Assembly: GCA_030641465.1 (NCBI GenBank)
Contig: DAOWHK010000125.1
Coordinates: forward strand, 1-13,429
Origin: Parachlamydiales bacterium
GTDB taxonomy: Bacteria; Chlamydiota; Chlamydiia; Chlamydiales; Simkaniaceae
DNA length: 13,429 nt
Direction of reading: 5' to 3'
Positions 1-7,220 of the stretch are shown piece by piece. Each line of letters begins with the position of its first letter. Position 1 is the first letter of the stretch. The notes under the pieces were generated by a model, which saw only the letters and a list, made by a program, of their open reading frames with translations, made no database searches and was not told the origin of the DNA. The translations under genes and the position numbers were made by a program.

Positions 1-1
1 A

Positions 2-136
2 TATGTAAGTCCAGATGCTTGCAAGGCTGTAAATGCAGCACCAGGAGATAAAGAGAGAGCTTTTTTAGAAATGCAACAAGCAGGAATACATATGATTCAT
101 TCTTCTGAAATTCTTACACAAAGAGAGTGTTTATGA
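2..136 (+). CDS. pncA: Nicotinamidase/pyrazinamidase (PncA-like), C-terminal end only
   Basis: The open frame from base 2 ends at a TGA (134-136) and encodes the last 44 residues of a protein whose start lies outside the window. The residues include SPDACKAVNAAPGDKERAF followed by LEMQQAGIHMIHSSEIL. This matches the end of isochorismatase-fold hydrolases of the PncA type, where a D-[AG]-C-[RK]-x-V-N segment holds the nucleophilic cysteine (C7 of the visible part) and is followed by a helix with an A-F-x-E-M-x-x-A-G signature. PncA deamidates nicotinamide to nicotinate for NAD salvage in the cytoplasm. The stop overlaps the next gene's ATG (ATGA), so the two are probably co-translated. The isochorismatase superfamily is fairly sure. 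The exact substrate is less so, because the catalytic Asp and Lys and the metal ligands are not in the window. Confidence 0.7.
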   Translation, partial: YVSPDACKAVNAAPGDKERAFLEMQQAGIHMIHSSEILTQRECL

Positions 137-1584
137 CAATTCGCGAGCATTTATTTGCGTTAACAAATACCTATCCTTTAGAACGAACTGATACTCGTTC
201 GCAAGCCCTTTCGCAAAGAGCCGAAGAAAATTTATATTATGGGTATACACTTGCAAAAATTGAAGTGTTAACGCTAAAAATTTTGGGAGGTGGCAGTGGA
301 TTTTTTGCAGCTGCATTTTTATCAATGGCTTTTCAAGGGGTGATTGTTTCCTTTGCCATACCTGCAACAATGATTTCGCTTTTCATTGGTGGTTTGTCTT
401 TTATTGTTTGCACTCAAATTTATGATTATGAAGATGCGGAGCAGCTTGAGAAATACAGAAGAGAAGCGCTGCAAATTTTTGAATCCTATGATACGTTAAA
501 CTTCACAGATGTTACTCATACTGACTTTGTATCGCGTATGGGTGATCCCGATATGGAAAATCCGGATCTTAAAATCCTTGAGAAAATTGCAAGTACTCAT
601 GGGTGGAAGAATATGTTTTACTATGGAATCCCTCTTCCAGCTGATTTTGAGAGAATTTATGTCTATCAAGCAGAGAGACTTAGTGTTAATGAATTTATAA
701 AGTTTTATGAGCTTGTTAGTACAGAACATCAAAAGGTTAAAGATGAGTATGGGGAAGATTTATTTCCCTATGAATTTCCTCTTCCAAGCCAGTGGCCTCA
801 AAAATTTATTGAGGAGATCATAGATCCAGAAGATGCAAACTTTAAAATCGGGTTAGAGGATCTTTTTAGCAACTATGAATTTGAAAAAATTTACGAGCTA
901 GGACTTATTTCCGAGTCAACGCTTGAGTTACTAAATTCAAGCTCTTTGCGATATAGAAGTGCAAAAGAAACATTTGATACAGAAACGCGAGAATTTAGAG
1001 AAATCTATGAGGGTCAAACAACTGAGCAACGCACTCAATGCGATAAAGTAATAACTGAGGCAAGAGCAACTTATCAAAATCATTCCGCATTTAAAAGTCT
1101 TCTTGGTTTAAGAATGAAAGAAGTGGAAGCGATTAACCTAATGCATAAACGTGTTCTACTTGATGAGCCGGATTTTGGAAATTCTAGACAAAGATTAATT
1201 GAAGTGATGCAACATTGCTCTGAACTCGGCTATCAAAATATTGAGGAGTTAAGAGGTTCTGATGCCGAAACCTATGAACGTGCGCGACGTATTTTTGTCT
1301 CACTCGAGATAAGTCATCAAGAAGTCTACGTACAGAGTCGTATTGCAATTAGTCAACGTTTTACGAGTGCTAGAAGGCCTCATGTTAACACTCTTCACAC
1401 TGCGAAATCTATAATGGAGCAGACTATTCAAGGCGCTAATAGACAATTTGAAGCAAGTGTAGGACAAAGGACTGCTGAATTTGAGAACTTAATAAGCCCA
1501 AAAAATAGAACGTTTGATTTGGCAAAGCTTGCAATTGAACGAGATATTAGAGCGAACTTATTCCCCCTAGATATTAGTTTTTAA
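133..1584 (+). CDS. Unrecognised membrane protein with bilobed hydrophobic region (Inc-like topology)
   Basis: A 483-residue protein that I do not recognise. I chose the ATG at 133 over an upstream in-frame GTG at 127 because it overlaps the preceding stop (ATGA) and has a GAGAG stretch 6 nt upstream. Residues 1-47 are polar. Residues about 48-98 form one long hydrophobic block that splits into two adjacent membrane segments (about 48-68 and 70-95) joined by a very short turn. The remaining roughly 385 residues are highly charged, helix-prone and rich in E, R and Q, with probable coiled coil (for example about 300-400). There is no cleavable signal peptide. The paired short-hairpin topology is the one used by chlamydial inclusion-membrane (Inc) proteins, but it is not unique to them. 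The stop shares a base with the tyrP start (TAATG), so the protein is made together with TyrP. Function unknown. Confidence 0.8.
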   Translation: MTIREHLFALTNTYPLERTDTRSQALSQRAEENLYYGYTLAKIEVLTLKILGGGSGFFAAAFLSMAFQGVIVSFAIPATMISLFIGGLSFIVCTQIYDYEDAEQLEKYRREALQIFESYDTLNFTDVTHTDFVSRMGDPDMENPDLKILEKIASTHGWKNMFYYGIPLPADFERIYVYQAERLSVNEFIKFYELVSTEHQKVKDEYGEDLFPYEFPLPSQWPQKFIEEIIDPEDANFKIGLEDLFSNYEFEKIYELGLISESTLELLNSSSLRYRSAKETFDTETREFREIYEGQTTEQRTQCDKVITEARATYQNHSAFKSLLGLRMKEVEAINLMHKRVLLDEPDFGNSRQRLIEVMQHCSELGYQNIEELRGSDAETYERARRIFVSLEISHQEVYVQSRIAISQRFTSARRPHVNTLHTAKSIMEQTIQGANRQFEASVGQRTAEFENLISPKNRTFDLAKLAIERDIRANLFPLDISF

Positions 1585-2801
1585 TGGATACTCAAAAAGT
1601 GAATCTTATGAGAGTTGTCAGCGGAATGCTGCTTATCTCAGGAACAACCATTGGAGCGGGGATGCTTGGAATTCCCCTTGTAACTGGGATTGCAGGTTTT
1701 GTGCCTGGAATTTTTATTACAGTTCTTGTTTGGTTTTTTATGCTCTGCACAGGACTACTCTTTTTAGAAGTAACCTTGTGGCTGCCCGACGGGAGTAACA
1801 TATTATCAATGACCGAGCGATTTTTAGGAAGAAAGGGAAAATATATCTCAGGTGGGATGTTTATCTTTCTCTACTACTCTTTAATGATTGCATATTTTGC
1901 AGCAGGAGCCCCTATTTTAGCAGAAGCGCTAAAAGAGGTATTTGGTTTTCAGCTAGTTGGATATCAAATTTTTCTTGTGTTTGGATTGATTTTTGGTGCA
2001 ATAGTGGGAATTGGCCCAAAGTCGATAGATCGGACAAATATTCTCTTGTCTCTTGGGATGATTCTTGCTTGGTTTCTTTTGATAGGAAAAGGAAGTTCTT
2101 CCGTTGAATCAAAACTTCTTTATTTTACAAACTGGAAGGCAATGATCTTCGCAGCCCCCATGCTTTTTGGAGCCTTTGGATTTCATAATGTGGTTCCCTC
2201 CCTTTGCAGTTATCTCAAACGCGATGTAAAAGTTCTTCGGGCCTCGATTTTTTGGGGTTCGTTCATTCCGTTAATTGTATATCTTGTCTGGCAATGGCTC
2301 ATCATTGGATCGATTCCGCAGGATCAAATCAAGCAAACACTTCTTGAGGGAAATCCTATTACCACAGCTTTTCAAGAAAAAATAGGGACCCCTTGGGTCG
2401 CTAAAGCTGGGCAGTTTTTTGCTTTTTTTGCGATTGTGACATCGATTATTGGGGTCTCATTTTCCATGGTCGATTTCTTAGGGGATGGGATGAATATTAA
2501 AAGAAGAGTGGGTGTGCGAAGAGTAGGTCTTACCCTTTTAACATTTACCCCGCCATTTATCTTTGCAACATTAAATCCACATATTTTTGATACTGCACTT
2601 GGACTTGCAGGAGGATATGGAGAGGCGTTTTTAAATGGTCTTTTGCCAATTGCACTTGTTTGGATTGGGCGATATGTCTTTAAAATGGACTCAAATGCGC
2701 GATTTTTTGGAGGAAAATTTACGCTGTTTTTCTTGACATTATGCGCTTTGCTTGTGATTTGCATTGAGACTGTTATTTTGTTTTCTAAACCCATGATGTA
2801 A
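1584..2801 (+). CDS. tyrP: TyrP-type aromatic amino acid permease
   Basis: A 405-residue integral inner-membrane transporter of the HAAAP family (tryptophan/tyrosine permeases), close in length to E. coli TyrP (about 403). The N-terminus has the family signature in the first helix, SGTTIGAGMLGIPL (residues about 19-32), where the unwound glycine-rich stretch contributes to substrate binding. About 11 hydrophobic segments follow to the C-terminus. It imports tyrosine, or more broadly aromatic amino acids, by proton symport. In Chlamydiaceae this family is kept and sometimes duplicated because aromatic amino acids must come from the host. The ATG overlaps the stop of the preceding gene and has no Shine-Dalgarno sequence of its own, so it is probably translated by coupling. 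The choice between tyrosine and tryptophan as substrate cannot be settled from the sequence. Confidence 0.9.
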   Translation: MDTQKVNLMRVVSGMLLISGTTIGAGMLGIPLVTGIAGFVPGIFITVLVWFFMLCTGLLFLEVTLWLPDGSNILSMTERFLGRKGKYISGGMFIFLYYSLMIAYFAAGAPILAEALKEVFGFQLVGYQIFLVFGLIFGAIVGIGPKSIDRTNILLSLGMILAWFLLIGKGSSSVESKLLYFTNWKAMIFAAPMLFGAFGFHNVVPSLCSYLKRDVKVLRASIFWGSFIPLIVYLVWQWLIIGSIPQDQIKQTLLEGNPITTAFQEKIGTPWVAKAGQFFAFFAIVTSIIGVSFSMVDFLGDGMNIKRRVGVRRVGLTLLTFTPPFIFATLNPHIFDTALGLAGGYGEAFLNGLLPIALVWIGRYVFKMDSNARFFGGKFTLFFLTLCALLVICIETVILFSKPMM

Positions 2802-2872
2802 CCTAGTCTACATTCAAGCGCTGCCAAATAATGCCATCTAAAGGTGAAATTTCGGAGCTAATTAGAGCTTCC

Positions 2873-4210
2873 TTAAAACGTAACTCCAATTTGGGCGCCG
2901 AGGACTAGAGCATTTTGAATTGTTCCGAGGCCTCTTGGATTGATAATGTATTGGATATCTGGAGTGACTACAAACCATTTGGTAATTTGAAACCAGTGAT
3001 TGAGCTCTATGACCATTTCAAAATTTTGCTCTCTATCTCCATGTGCTCCTGGAACCCCTACTTTTTTAGCCATCCTCTGCGCTTTTCTTAAGTCTTTGCT
3101 GTATGTTCCATAAGTGACTCCAAGAGAGGTGGAATCTTGCTCTCTTGCAGTAAATAATCCTTTAAAAATGAGTCCACTTGTAAAAAAGAAAGGGAAAATA
3201 GCTTTATCTTTTGGCGCAAAAAGTAGCGCAATAAAAGGGGCAAGAGCTCTTTCGCCTGCGCGGTAAACCATTTGATCAAGAAGTACATAGTAACTCAAAT
3301 AACCTTTTTCACTTCCTCCAAGTAATTTATCAGTCTCTCCTGTTAAATAATACACTCCAGCGCGATACTTTCCAGGCATACCAGTACTGCTTTTTGCGTG
3401 ATTTAGAAGGTAGGCCCACTCTGTAATAACTAGAGCCCCTTGGGTGTTATGAAAAGAAAAATTTAGACCGTGGTATTTATTTTCGCTAACTTCAGCATTG
3501 GCATTATACACTGCAAATTTTGCGCTTAGCTCTTTGATTGGTTGAACGTCTGCAAAAGCGCCCCAAGTAGCATTTGGATATGCGGAAAAAAATCCATTGA
3601 TAAATACGGCAACGGGATTCCCGTCAAAGGCATTATTTATAAAAAAGTAGTAAAGAGGAGATTGCAAAAAGTCATTACCAACATCGAGACGGCCAGCTTT
3701 TAAAATGAGTTTTTTGTCAAAAAGAGTCTGTTTTAAAAATAGTTCATTAAGGCGAACATTTTGCCCCCCATAGAGCTGCGCTACAGTAAACTGATTCCCA
3801 ATTTTATCAGCAGAAAGATTCGTTCCTGTGCGCCATACAACAGATGAATAAAATTCGAGCCCTGGAATTTTCCCCATCATTCCGAAGTCAACGTTAATGT
3901 CGAAACCAAAAGACCCAGCATATGCGATCCCTTGCGCCATTCCACCAACAGGATTCCCTAAAATATCTGTGACATATGTGGCTCCGATCGTTACACCATT
4001 TTTTGCAAGGGTGGTTCTTGCTCCATTCCAGTTGCCTGACATATACTCCCAGTCAGCCCACTTTTTCCCTTGAGTATCCCCTAAAGTTTCTCTAAAAATT
4101 TCTTTTTGTTTTTCATGACGAATTTCCGTATGTTCTGCATATTTTCTCACGACGGCTTGCAATGAAATAGACGCTAGGATTAGGGGGAGCAGGAAAAAAT
4201 GAAAACGCAT
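2873..4210 (-). CDS. OprB-family carbohydrate-selective porin
   Basis: A 445-residue predicted outer-membrane beta-barrel. Residues 1-19 form a Sec signal peptide with a probable cut after SLQA. After a charged linker, the mature part starts with the OprB hallmark: SGNWNGARTTLAKNGVTIGA (58-77), then TDILGNPVGG (81-90). A mid-barrel segment LNELFLKQTLFDKKLILKAG is also typical of the family. The chain ends in alternating hydrophobic strands with a terminal phenylalanine (IGVTF), the usual signal for Bam-dependent barrel insertion. Length and architecture match full-length members, which pass sugars and other small solutes across the outer membrane. Chlamydiae are known to carry OprB-like porins. 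The gene stands alone: it converges with tyrP across 71 bp and diverges from the helicase gene. Solute specificity is unknown. Confidence 0.88.
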   Translation of the reverse strand: MRFHFFLLPLILASISLQAVVRKYAEHTEIRHEKQKEIFRETLGDTQGKKWADWEYMSGNWNGARTTLAKNGVTIGATYVTDILGNPVGGMAQGIAYAGSFGFDINVDFGMMGKIPGLEFYSSVVWRTGTNLSADKIGNQFTVAQLYGGQNVRLNELFLKQTLFDKKLILKAGRLDVGNDFLQSPLYYFFINNAFDGNPVAVFINGFFSAYPNATWGAFADVQPIKELSAKFAVYNANAEVSENKYHGLNFSFHNTQGALVITEWAYLLNHAKSSTGMPGKYRAGVYYLTGETDKLLGGSEKGYLSYYVLLDQMVYRAGERALAPFIALLFAPKDKAIFPFFFTSGLIFKGLFTAREQDSTSLGVTYGTYSKDLRKAQRMAKKVGVPGAHGDREQNFEMVIELNHWFQITKWFVVTPDIQYIINPRGLGTIQNALVLGAQIGVTF

Positions 4211-4235
4211 ACATTATCCATAAAATTTTTTATAA

Positions 4236-4264
4236 AATGTATGCTTAGGATCTATTGTTGTCAA
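4236..4264 (-). promoter_or_regulatory. Predicted sigma-70-type promoter of the porin gene
   Basis: On the minus strand a perfect -35 hexamer TTGACA (4264-4259) is followed after 17 nt by TACATT (4241-4236), matching 4 of 6 positions of the -10 consensus. Initiation near 4229 would give a leader of about 18 nt before the ATG at 4210. It lies just inside the large inverted repeat and the palindrome at 4277-4288. Confidence 0.55.
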
Positions 4265-4276
4265 TGGTTCCTATTT

Positions 4277-4446
4277 GTGTATATACACAAACCGATTCAA
4301 GACTTGGGTTTTAACTTCGTCGGCTTTCCTTTAGAATTTTATCCTCACTCGCGCCTTGCCTACCGGCAATGTCACTTGGCTATGGATAAAATTCTAAAGG
4401 ACCCTTCTTGTTAAAATTCCAAGTCTTGAATCGGTTTATGTATACA
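4277..4446. repeat. 170-bp nested inverted repeat in the porin-helicase intergenic region
   Basis: Two pairs of perfect arms are nested around a common centre. The outer arms are 19 bp (AAACCGATTCAAGACTTGG at 4289-4307 and its complement at 4419-4437). The inner arms are 17 bp (CCTTTAGAATTTTATCC at 4328-4344 and its complement at 4384-4400). Between them a diverged stretch still shares TTTTAAC (4310-4316; complement 4410-4416). Each end carries its own palindrome: GTGTATATACAC at 4277-4288 and TGTATACA at 4439-4446. The 39-nt centre (4345-4383) is richer in G+C and contains a small hairpin, TTGCC-TACC-GGCAA (4356-4369). It sits between two divergent genes, so it is not an obvious terminator. 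A miniature mobile element (MITE-like) or a structured RNA are the main readings. No protein is encoded in it. The rest of this 426-bp gap holds only the promoters noted on either side. Confidence 0.85.
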
Positions 4447-4481
4447 ATGAATTAAGTTTCTTGTTAAACTGGCCCGGATAG

Positions 4482-4510
4482 TTATCAAAGCAAAGATTTT
4501 ATTCTATAAA
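4482..4510 (+). promoter_or_regulatory. Possible promoter of the DEAD-box helicase gene
   Basis: TTATCA followed after 17 nt by TATAAA (4505-4510) is a reasonable but not distinctive sigma-70-type arrangement in an AT-rich region. It would leave a leader of about 120 nt before the ATG at 4637. The only ribosome-binding element seen is AAGGA at 4623-4627, 9 nt before the ATG. Confidence 0.3.
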
Positions 4511-4636
4511 TAAGGCCTTAATATCTTTGAATCTATCTAAATAAAAAAATTAAATCGATTTCTGGCAAAAATAATCCAAAGAACTCGGTAAAAATTTTTT
4601 TGAATCAGTTCATATACACCTTAAGGAATTATTTTA

Positions 4637-5941
4637 ATGTCAGAATTTAATCAATTTGATTTAGATGAAAGTATCTTAAAAGCGCTAAAAGCAATTGGTT
4701 TCGATACTCCAACACCAATTCAAGAAAAAGCTATACCTCTCGCATTAGAGGGAAAAGATATTATAGCAAGTGCTCAAACAGGAACTGGAAAAACAGCAGC
4801 GTTTATGCTACCACTTCTAAACGCGCTTGTGACTGCAGACCGCTCCCAATATAGAGGTCCAAAAGTACTTGTTCTCGTACCAACGCGTGAGCTTGCAATG
4901 CAAGTTGAGCAAGAAACAAAAAAATACAGTAATCAACTGCAAAGAGTAAAAGCTGTTTCCATTTATGGAGGCGTGCCATATTTTAAGCAAAAAAAGACCT
5001 TATCTAGGCCATATGATATTTTAGTAGCAACACCTGGACGTTTGATTGATACAATGGATGAGCGAAAAATTGATTTGTCATCGATTGAATATTTAGTTCT
5101 TGATGAAGCTGATCGGATGCTTGATATGGGATTTATCGAGCCTGTGGAAAAAATTGTAGCTGCTACTGCAAAAAAAAGACAAACACTTCTATTTTCTGCA
5201 ACTCTTAGTAGGAAAATTTTAGATATTTCTAAGAAATTTCAAAATTCTCCTTGTGAAATCAAGATAAAAAACCCTGTAGCTGAGCAAAGCAATATTGAAA
5301 AAAGGCTCTATTATACAGATGATATGAGACATAAAAGTGCGCTTCTTGAAACACTGCTTGAAGATGCAACATATAGACGATCAATCATTTTTACTTCAAC
5401 AAAGAGACAAGCAGATGTCATCGCACGCGATCTTCAGCAAAAAGGGCACATTGCAGAGCCCCTCCACGGAGATTTGAGCCAAAGACAACGTACACGGACA
5501 GTAAATGGGCTGCGTCAAGGAAAAATTGATTTTATCATAGCAACAGACGTCGCTGCAAGAGGGATTGATATCCCACAGCTTAGTTTTGTGATAAACTACG
5601 ACCTTCCCTATCATCCAGAAGATTTTATTCACCGCATTGGTAGAACTGGAAGAGCGGGTGCTGATGGTATAGCAATTACTTTTGCAACATATAGAGAAGC
5701 GCAGTATCTATCTAAAATTGAAAAACTTCTCAGTGATCCAATGGAAGTTTTTACAGTGGAAGGACTCGAACCAAAGCAGAAAAAAGCCTCATTTAGCAGT
5801 CCAAGAAATAGAAAAGGGCCATCAAATCGAGGGCAAAAATTCCGCGGCGATTTTAGTAAAAAACCGTCTCAAAAGACATCGCAGAGCCGTAATAAGCCTT
5901 TTGGTAATAGAACGCAAGCTGCGCGCGGCAAAAGAAAGTAA
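4637..5941 (+). CDS. DEAD-box ATP-dependent RNA helicase (RhlE/CsdA-like)
   Basis: A 434-residue RNA helicase with all core motifs in order. They are the Q motif (F7 and GFDTPTPIQ, 21-29), Walker A AQTGTGKT (46-53), PTREL (82-86), GG (111-112), TPGR (132-135), DEAD (156-159), SAT (187-189), the motif V region ATDVAARGID (302-311) and HRIGRTGR (332-339). The two RecA-like domains span about 1-205 and 215-370. A basic, Gln/Ser/Asn/Arg-rich disordered tail (about 378-434) should add non-specific RNA binding, as in RhlE- and CsdA-type helicases. Expected roles are ribosome assembly, mRNA unwinding and turnover. There is no CsdA-type C-terminal RNA-binding domain, so the short-tailed RhlE group fits better. 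The start ATG is preceded by AAGGA at 9 nt. It appears monocistronic. Confidence 0.95.
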   Translation: MSEFNQFDLDESILKALKAIGFDTPTPIQEKAIPLALEGKDIIASAQTGTGKTAAFMLPLLNALVTADRSQYRGPKVLVLVPTRELAMQVEQETKKYSNQLQRVKAVSIYGGVPYFKQKKTLSRPYDILVATPGRLIDTMDERKIDLSSIEYLVLDEADRMLDMGFIEPVEKIVAATAKKRQTLLFSATLSRKILDISKKFQNSPCEIKIKNPVAEQSNIEKRLYYTDDMRHKSALLETLLEDATYRRSIIFTSTKRQADVIARDLQQKGHIAEPLHGDLSQRQRTRTVNGLRQGKIDFIIATDVAARGIDIPQLSFVINYDLPYHPEDFIHRIGRTGRAGADGIAITFATYREAQYLSKIEKLLSDPMEVFTVEGLEPKQKKASFSSPRNRKGPSNRGQKFRGDFSKKPSQKTSQSRNKPFGNRTQAARGKRK

Positions 5942-5953
5942 GTTTCCGATTGA

Positions 5954-5984
5954 AATGGAGAGAGTTTTAAAACTGCTCTCCATT
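5954..5984. terminator. Hairpin just after the helicase gene
   Basis: AATGGAGAG (5954-5962) pairs with CTCTCCATT (5976-5984), and AGTTTT/AAAACT continue the stem inside with one bulged G, giving 15 possible base pairs 13 nt after the helicase stop. It lacks a following T-run, so it may protect the 3' end or act with the next hairpin rather than terminate alone. Confidence 0.45.
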
Positions 5985-6013
5985 CCATCAATTGATTTAG
6001 ACACAAACTGACA

Positions 6014-6052
6014 GGATAAAATTCTAAAGGATTCTCCTTAGAGTTTTAATTA
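6014..6052. terminator. Probable bidirectional terminator built from a dispersed repeat
   Basis: The stem pairs AAAATTCTAAAGGA (6018-6031) with TCCTTAGAGTTTT (6035-6047), with one bulge, one G-T pair and a 3-nt loop. TTTTAATT follows on the + strand and AATTTTAT on the - strand. It lies between the helicase gene and the convergent Nudix gene, which suits a shared terminator. Its first 18 nt (6014-6031) are identical to 4384-4401 of the large inverted repeat. Confidence 0.5.
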
Positions 6053-6139
6053 TGTAAATTCCAACTTGAAGTTTTCTTAAGGAAGCCTTTTGCTAAAAAA
6101 ATGCTGTAAGCAGTGTGGAAAAAGAAAAATAAACTCTAT

Positions 6140-6685
6140 CTAGAGAACTGCTTGAAGCAATTTTTGACAAAATCGCGCAAGATGAGGATCTGATCGATGT
6201 GTTGGAAGGTTATTCAAAGAAAACCACTCAATTTTATGGAACTCTGACTCATCATAACTAAACTTGCGCGTTGAATCGGCTTTAAAAACATACCAAAGAC
6301 TAACATCGATATGTCCGGCCGTGAGCCCCACAGTTTCAGTCGCTGTGAGAAAAAAAGGGGTTTCAAAGAGCAGTGGCAATCGAACTTCCAGTTCTTCTTG
6401 TAGCTCACGATGAGCAGCATCCGTTGGGTGCTCATTTGGATCGACATGACCACCAGTCGGAAGAAAGAGCTGCGCTTTTTTGTGATCAGCAAGAAGAATT
6501 TTATGCTTTTTTACGTCAATGACGACGCTATAAGATACAAGGTGTTTTGGAGGAACTGCCGGCGATTTAGTCCTAAAAAGCTCAGCTTCTGAATTGATCC
6601 AATCTAATACATCAGCCCGTTGTTCTTGTTCAAGAAAGTCTAAGGGCGTGATATTTTCTATCAGTTCGTAAATTTTTTTTCTCAT
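6140..6685 (-). CDS. Nudix hydrolase
   Basis: A 181-residue protein with a Nudix domain over about residues 48-165. The Nudix box spans 79-101: G79, E85, R93-E94-L95 and E97-E98 are all in register for binding the catalytic metal. The usual glycine near the end of the box is Glu100 instead. The N-terminal 45 residues are a helical extension. Nudix enzymes hydrolyse a nucleoside diphosphate linked to another moiety, and the substrate here cannot be read from the sequence. The box is followed by a regular strand-rich second half and a helical end, so the domain looks intact. It diverges from the GNAT gene with very little space and converges with the helicase gene. The ATG is preceded by GTGGAT at 7 nt, a weak ribosome-binding site. 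Confidence 0.87.
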   Translation of the reverse strand: MRKKIYELIENITPLDFLEQEQRADVLDWINSEAELFRTKSPAVPPKHLVSYSVVIDVKKHKILLADHKKAQLFLPTGGHVDPNEHPTDAAHRELQEELEVRLPLLFETPFFLTATETVGLTAGHIDVSLWYVFKADSTRKFSYDESEFHKIEWFSLNNLPTHRSDPHLARFCQKLLQAVL

Positions 6686-6716
6686 TATTTATCCACATGT
6701 GAGTTATACGTATTCT

Positions 6717-7220
6717 ATGCATTTTGAAATATTAAGAAAAGAACACATAGCTCTCGTCAAGGGCTGGCTTAACCAAGACTATGTAGCTGCGTATTGGTAT
6801 GGAGAAGGACTTGCAAACACTCTTCATTCCATCGATCTGTTTGTACAGGGAGAGGAAACGATCTATTCCCTTTTTATCGCCTATGACAAAAAGATGCCTT
6901 TTGCTTTTCTCATGACTTCTTCTGTAGATAGTGAAAAAGATATTCTCTATGCAAAATATTGCAAAAAAAATACAAAAGCTATCACTCTTGACCTGCTTAT
7001 TGGTAATAGGTCTTATCTAGGAAAAGGGCTTTCTCACTCCTTGATTCTCAATTTTATCAAAGAGCAATATGACTTTGTTACGGACGTTTTTATTGATCCA
7101 AGTATGAAGAATTTAAAAGCAATTCATGTATATGAAAAAGCAGGATTTCAAAAGCTTGAAGAGTTTATTCCAACTTGGGATCCAAAAGATCGCTGCTTAC
7201 TTATGCAACTAATAACTTAG
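6717..7220 (+). CDS. GNAT acetyltransferase (AAC(6')/Acetyltransf_8-like)
   Basis: A 167-residue GCN5-related N-acetyltransferase. The opening FEILRKEHIALVKGWLNQDYVAAYW (3-27) resembles the first strand-helix of the AAC(6')/IucB-like subgroup, whose members have a WL...V..W pattern. The acetyl-CoA pyrophosphate loop is R98-SYLGKG-L105 and the motif B region is NLKAIHVYEKAGF (132-144). It transfers acetyl from acetyl-CoA to an amine. The acceptor could be an aminoglycoside-like compound, a metabolite or a protein N-terminus; resistance should not be assumed. I prefer the ATG at 6717 to the in-frame GTG at 6699, because the domain begins right after it and neither has a clear ribosome-binding site. 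Its 3' end overlaps the convergent diiron gene by 12 bp. Confidence 0.85.
   Translation: MHFEILRKEHIALVKGWLNQDYVAAYWYGEGLANTLHSIDLFVQGEETIYSLFIAYDKKMPFAFLMTSSVDSEKDILYAKYCKKNTKAITLDLLIGNRSYLGKGLSHSLILNFIKEQYDFVTDVFIDPSMKNLKAIHVYEKAGFQKLEEFIPTWDPKDRCLLMQLIT

Noticed and set aside
2372..2827. 151-codon open frame on the minus strand opposite the end of tyrP
   Set aside because: It lies wholly antisense to clear TyrP membrane segments apart from a short tip, has no motif, and has the S/P/K-rich composition typical of a complement of hydrophobic coding sequence.
2802..2872. Terminator between tyrP and the porin gene
   Set aside because: GGAGCT-AATTAG-AGCTTCC near 2853-2871 can form only a short bulged stem, without a T-run on either strand.
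4199..4414. 71-codon open frame on the plus strand across the porin start and the inverted repeat
   Set aside because: It reads through the porin promoter and half of the inverted repeat. The translation has no protein character and no ribosome-binding site.
5682..6011. 109-codon open frame overlapping the end of the helicase gene
   Set aside because: It is out of frame within the basic tail of the helicase, whose own frame explains the sequence. The downstream part is hairpin and spacer.
6100..6120. Terminator for the Nudix gene
   Set aside because: On the minus strand TGCT-TAC-AGCA is followed by seven T residues, but a 4-bp stem is too weak to call. The stronger bidirectional hairpin at 6014-6052 lies beyond it.
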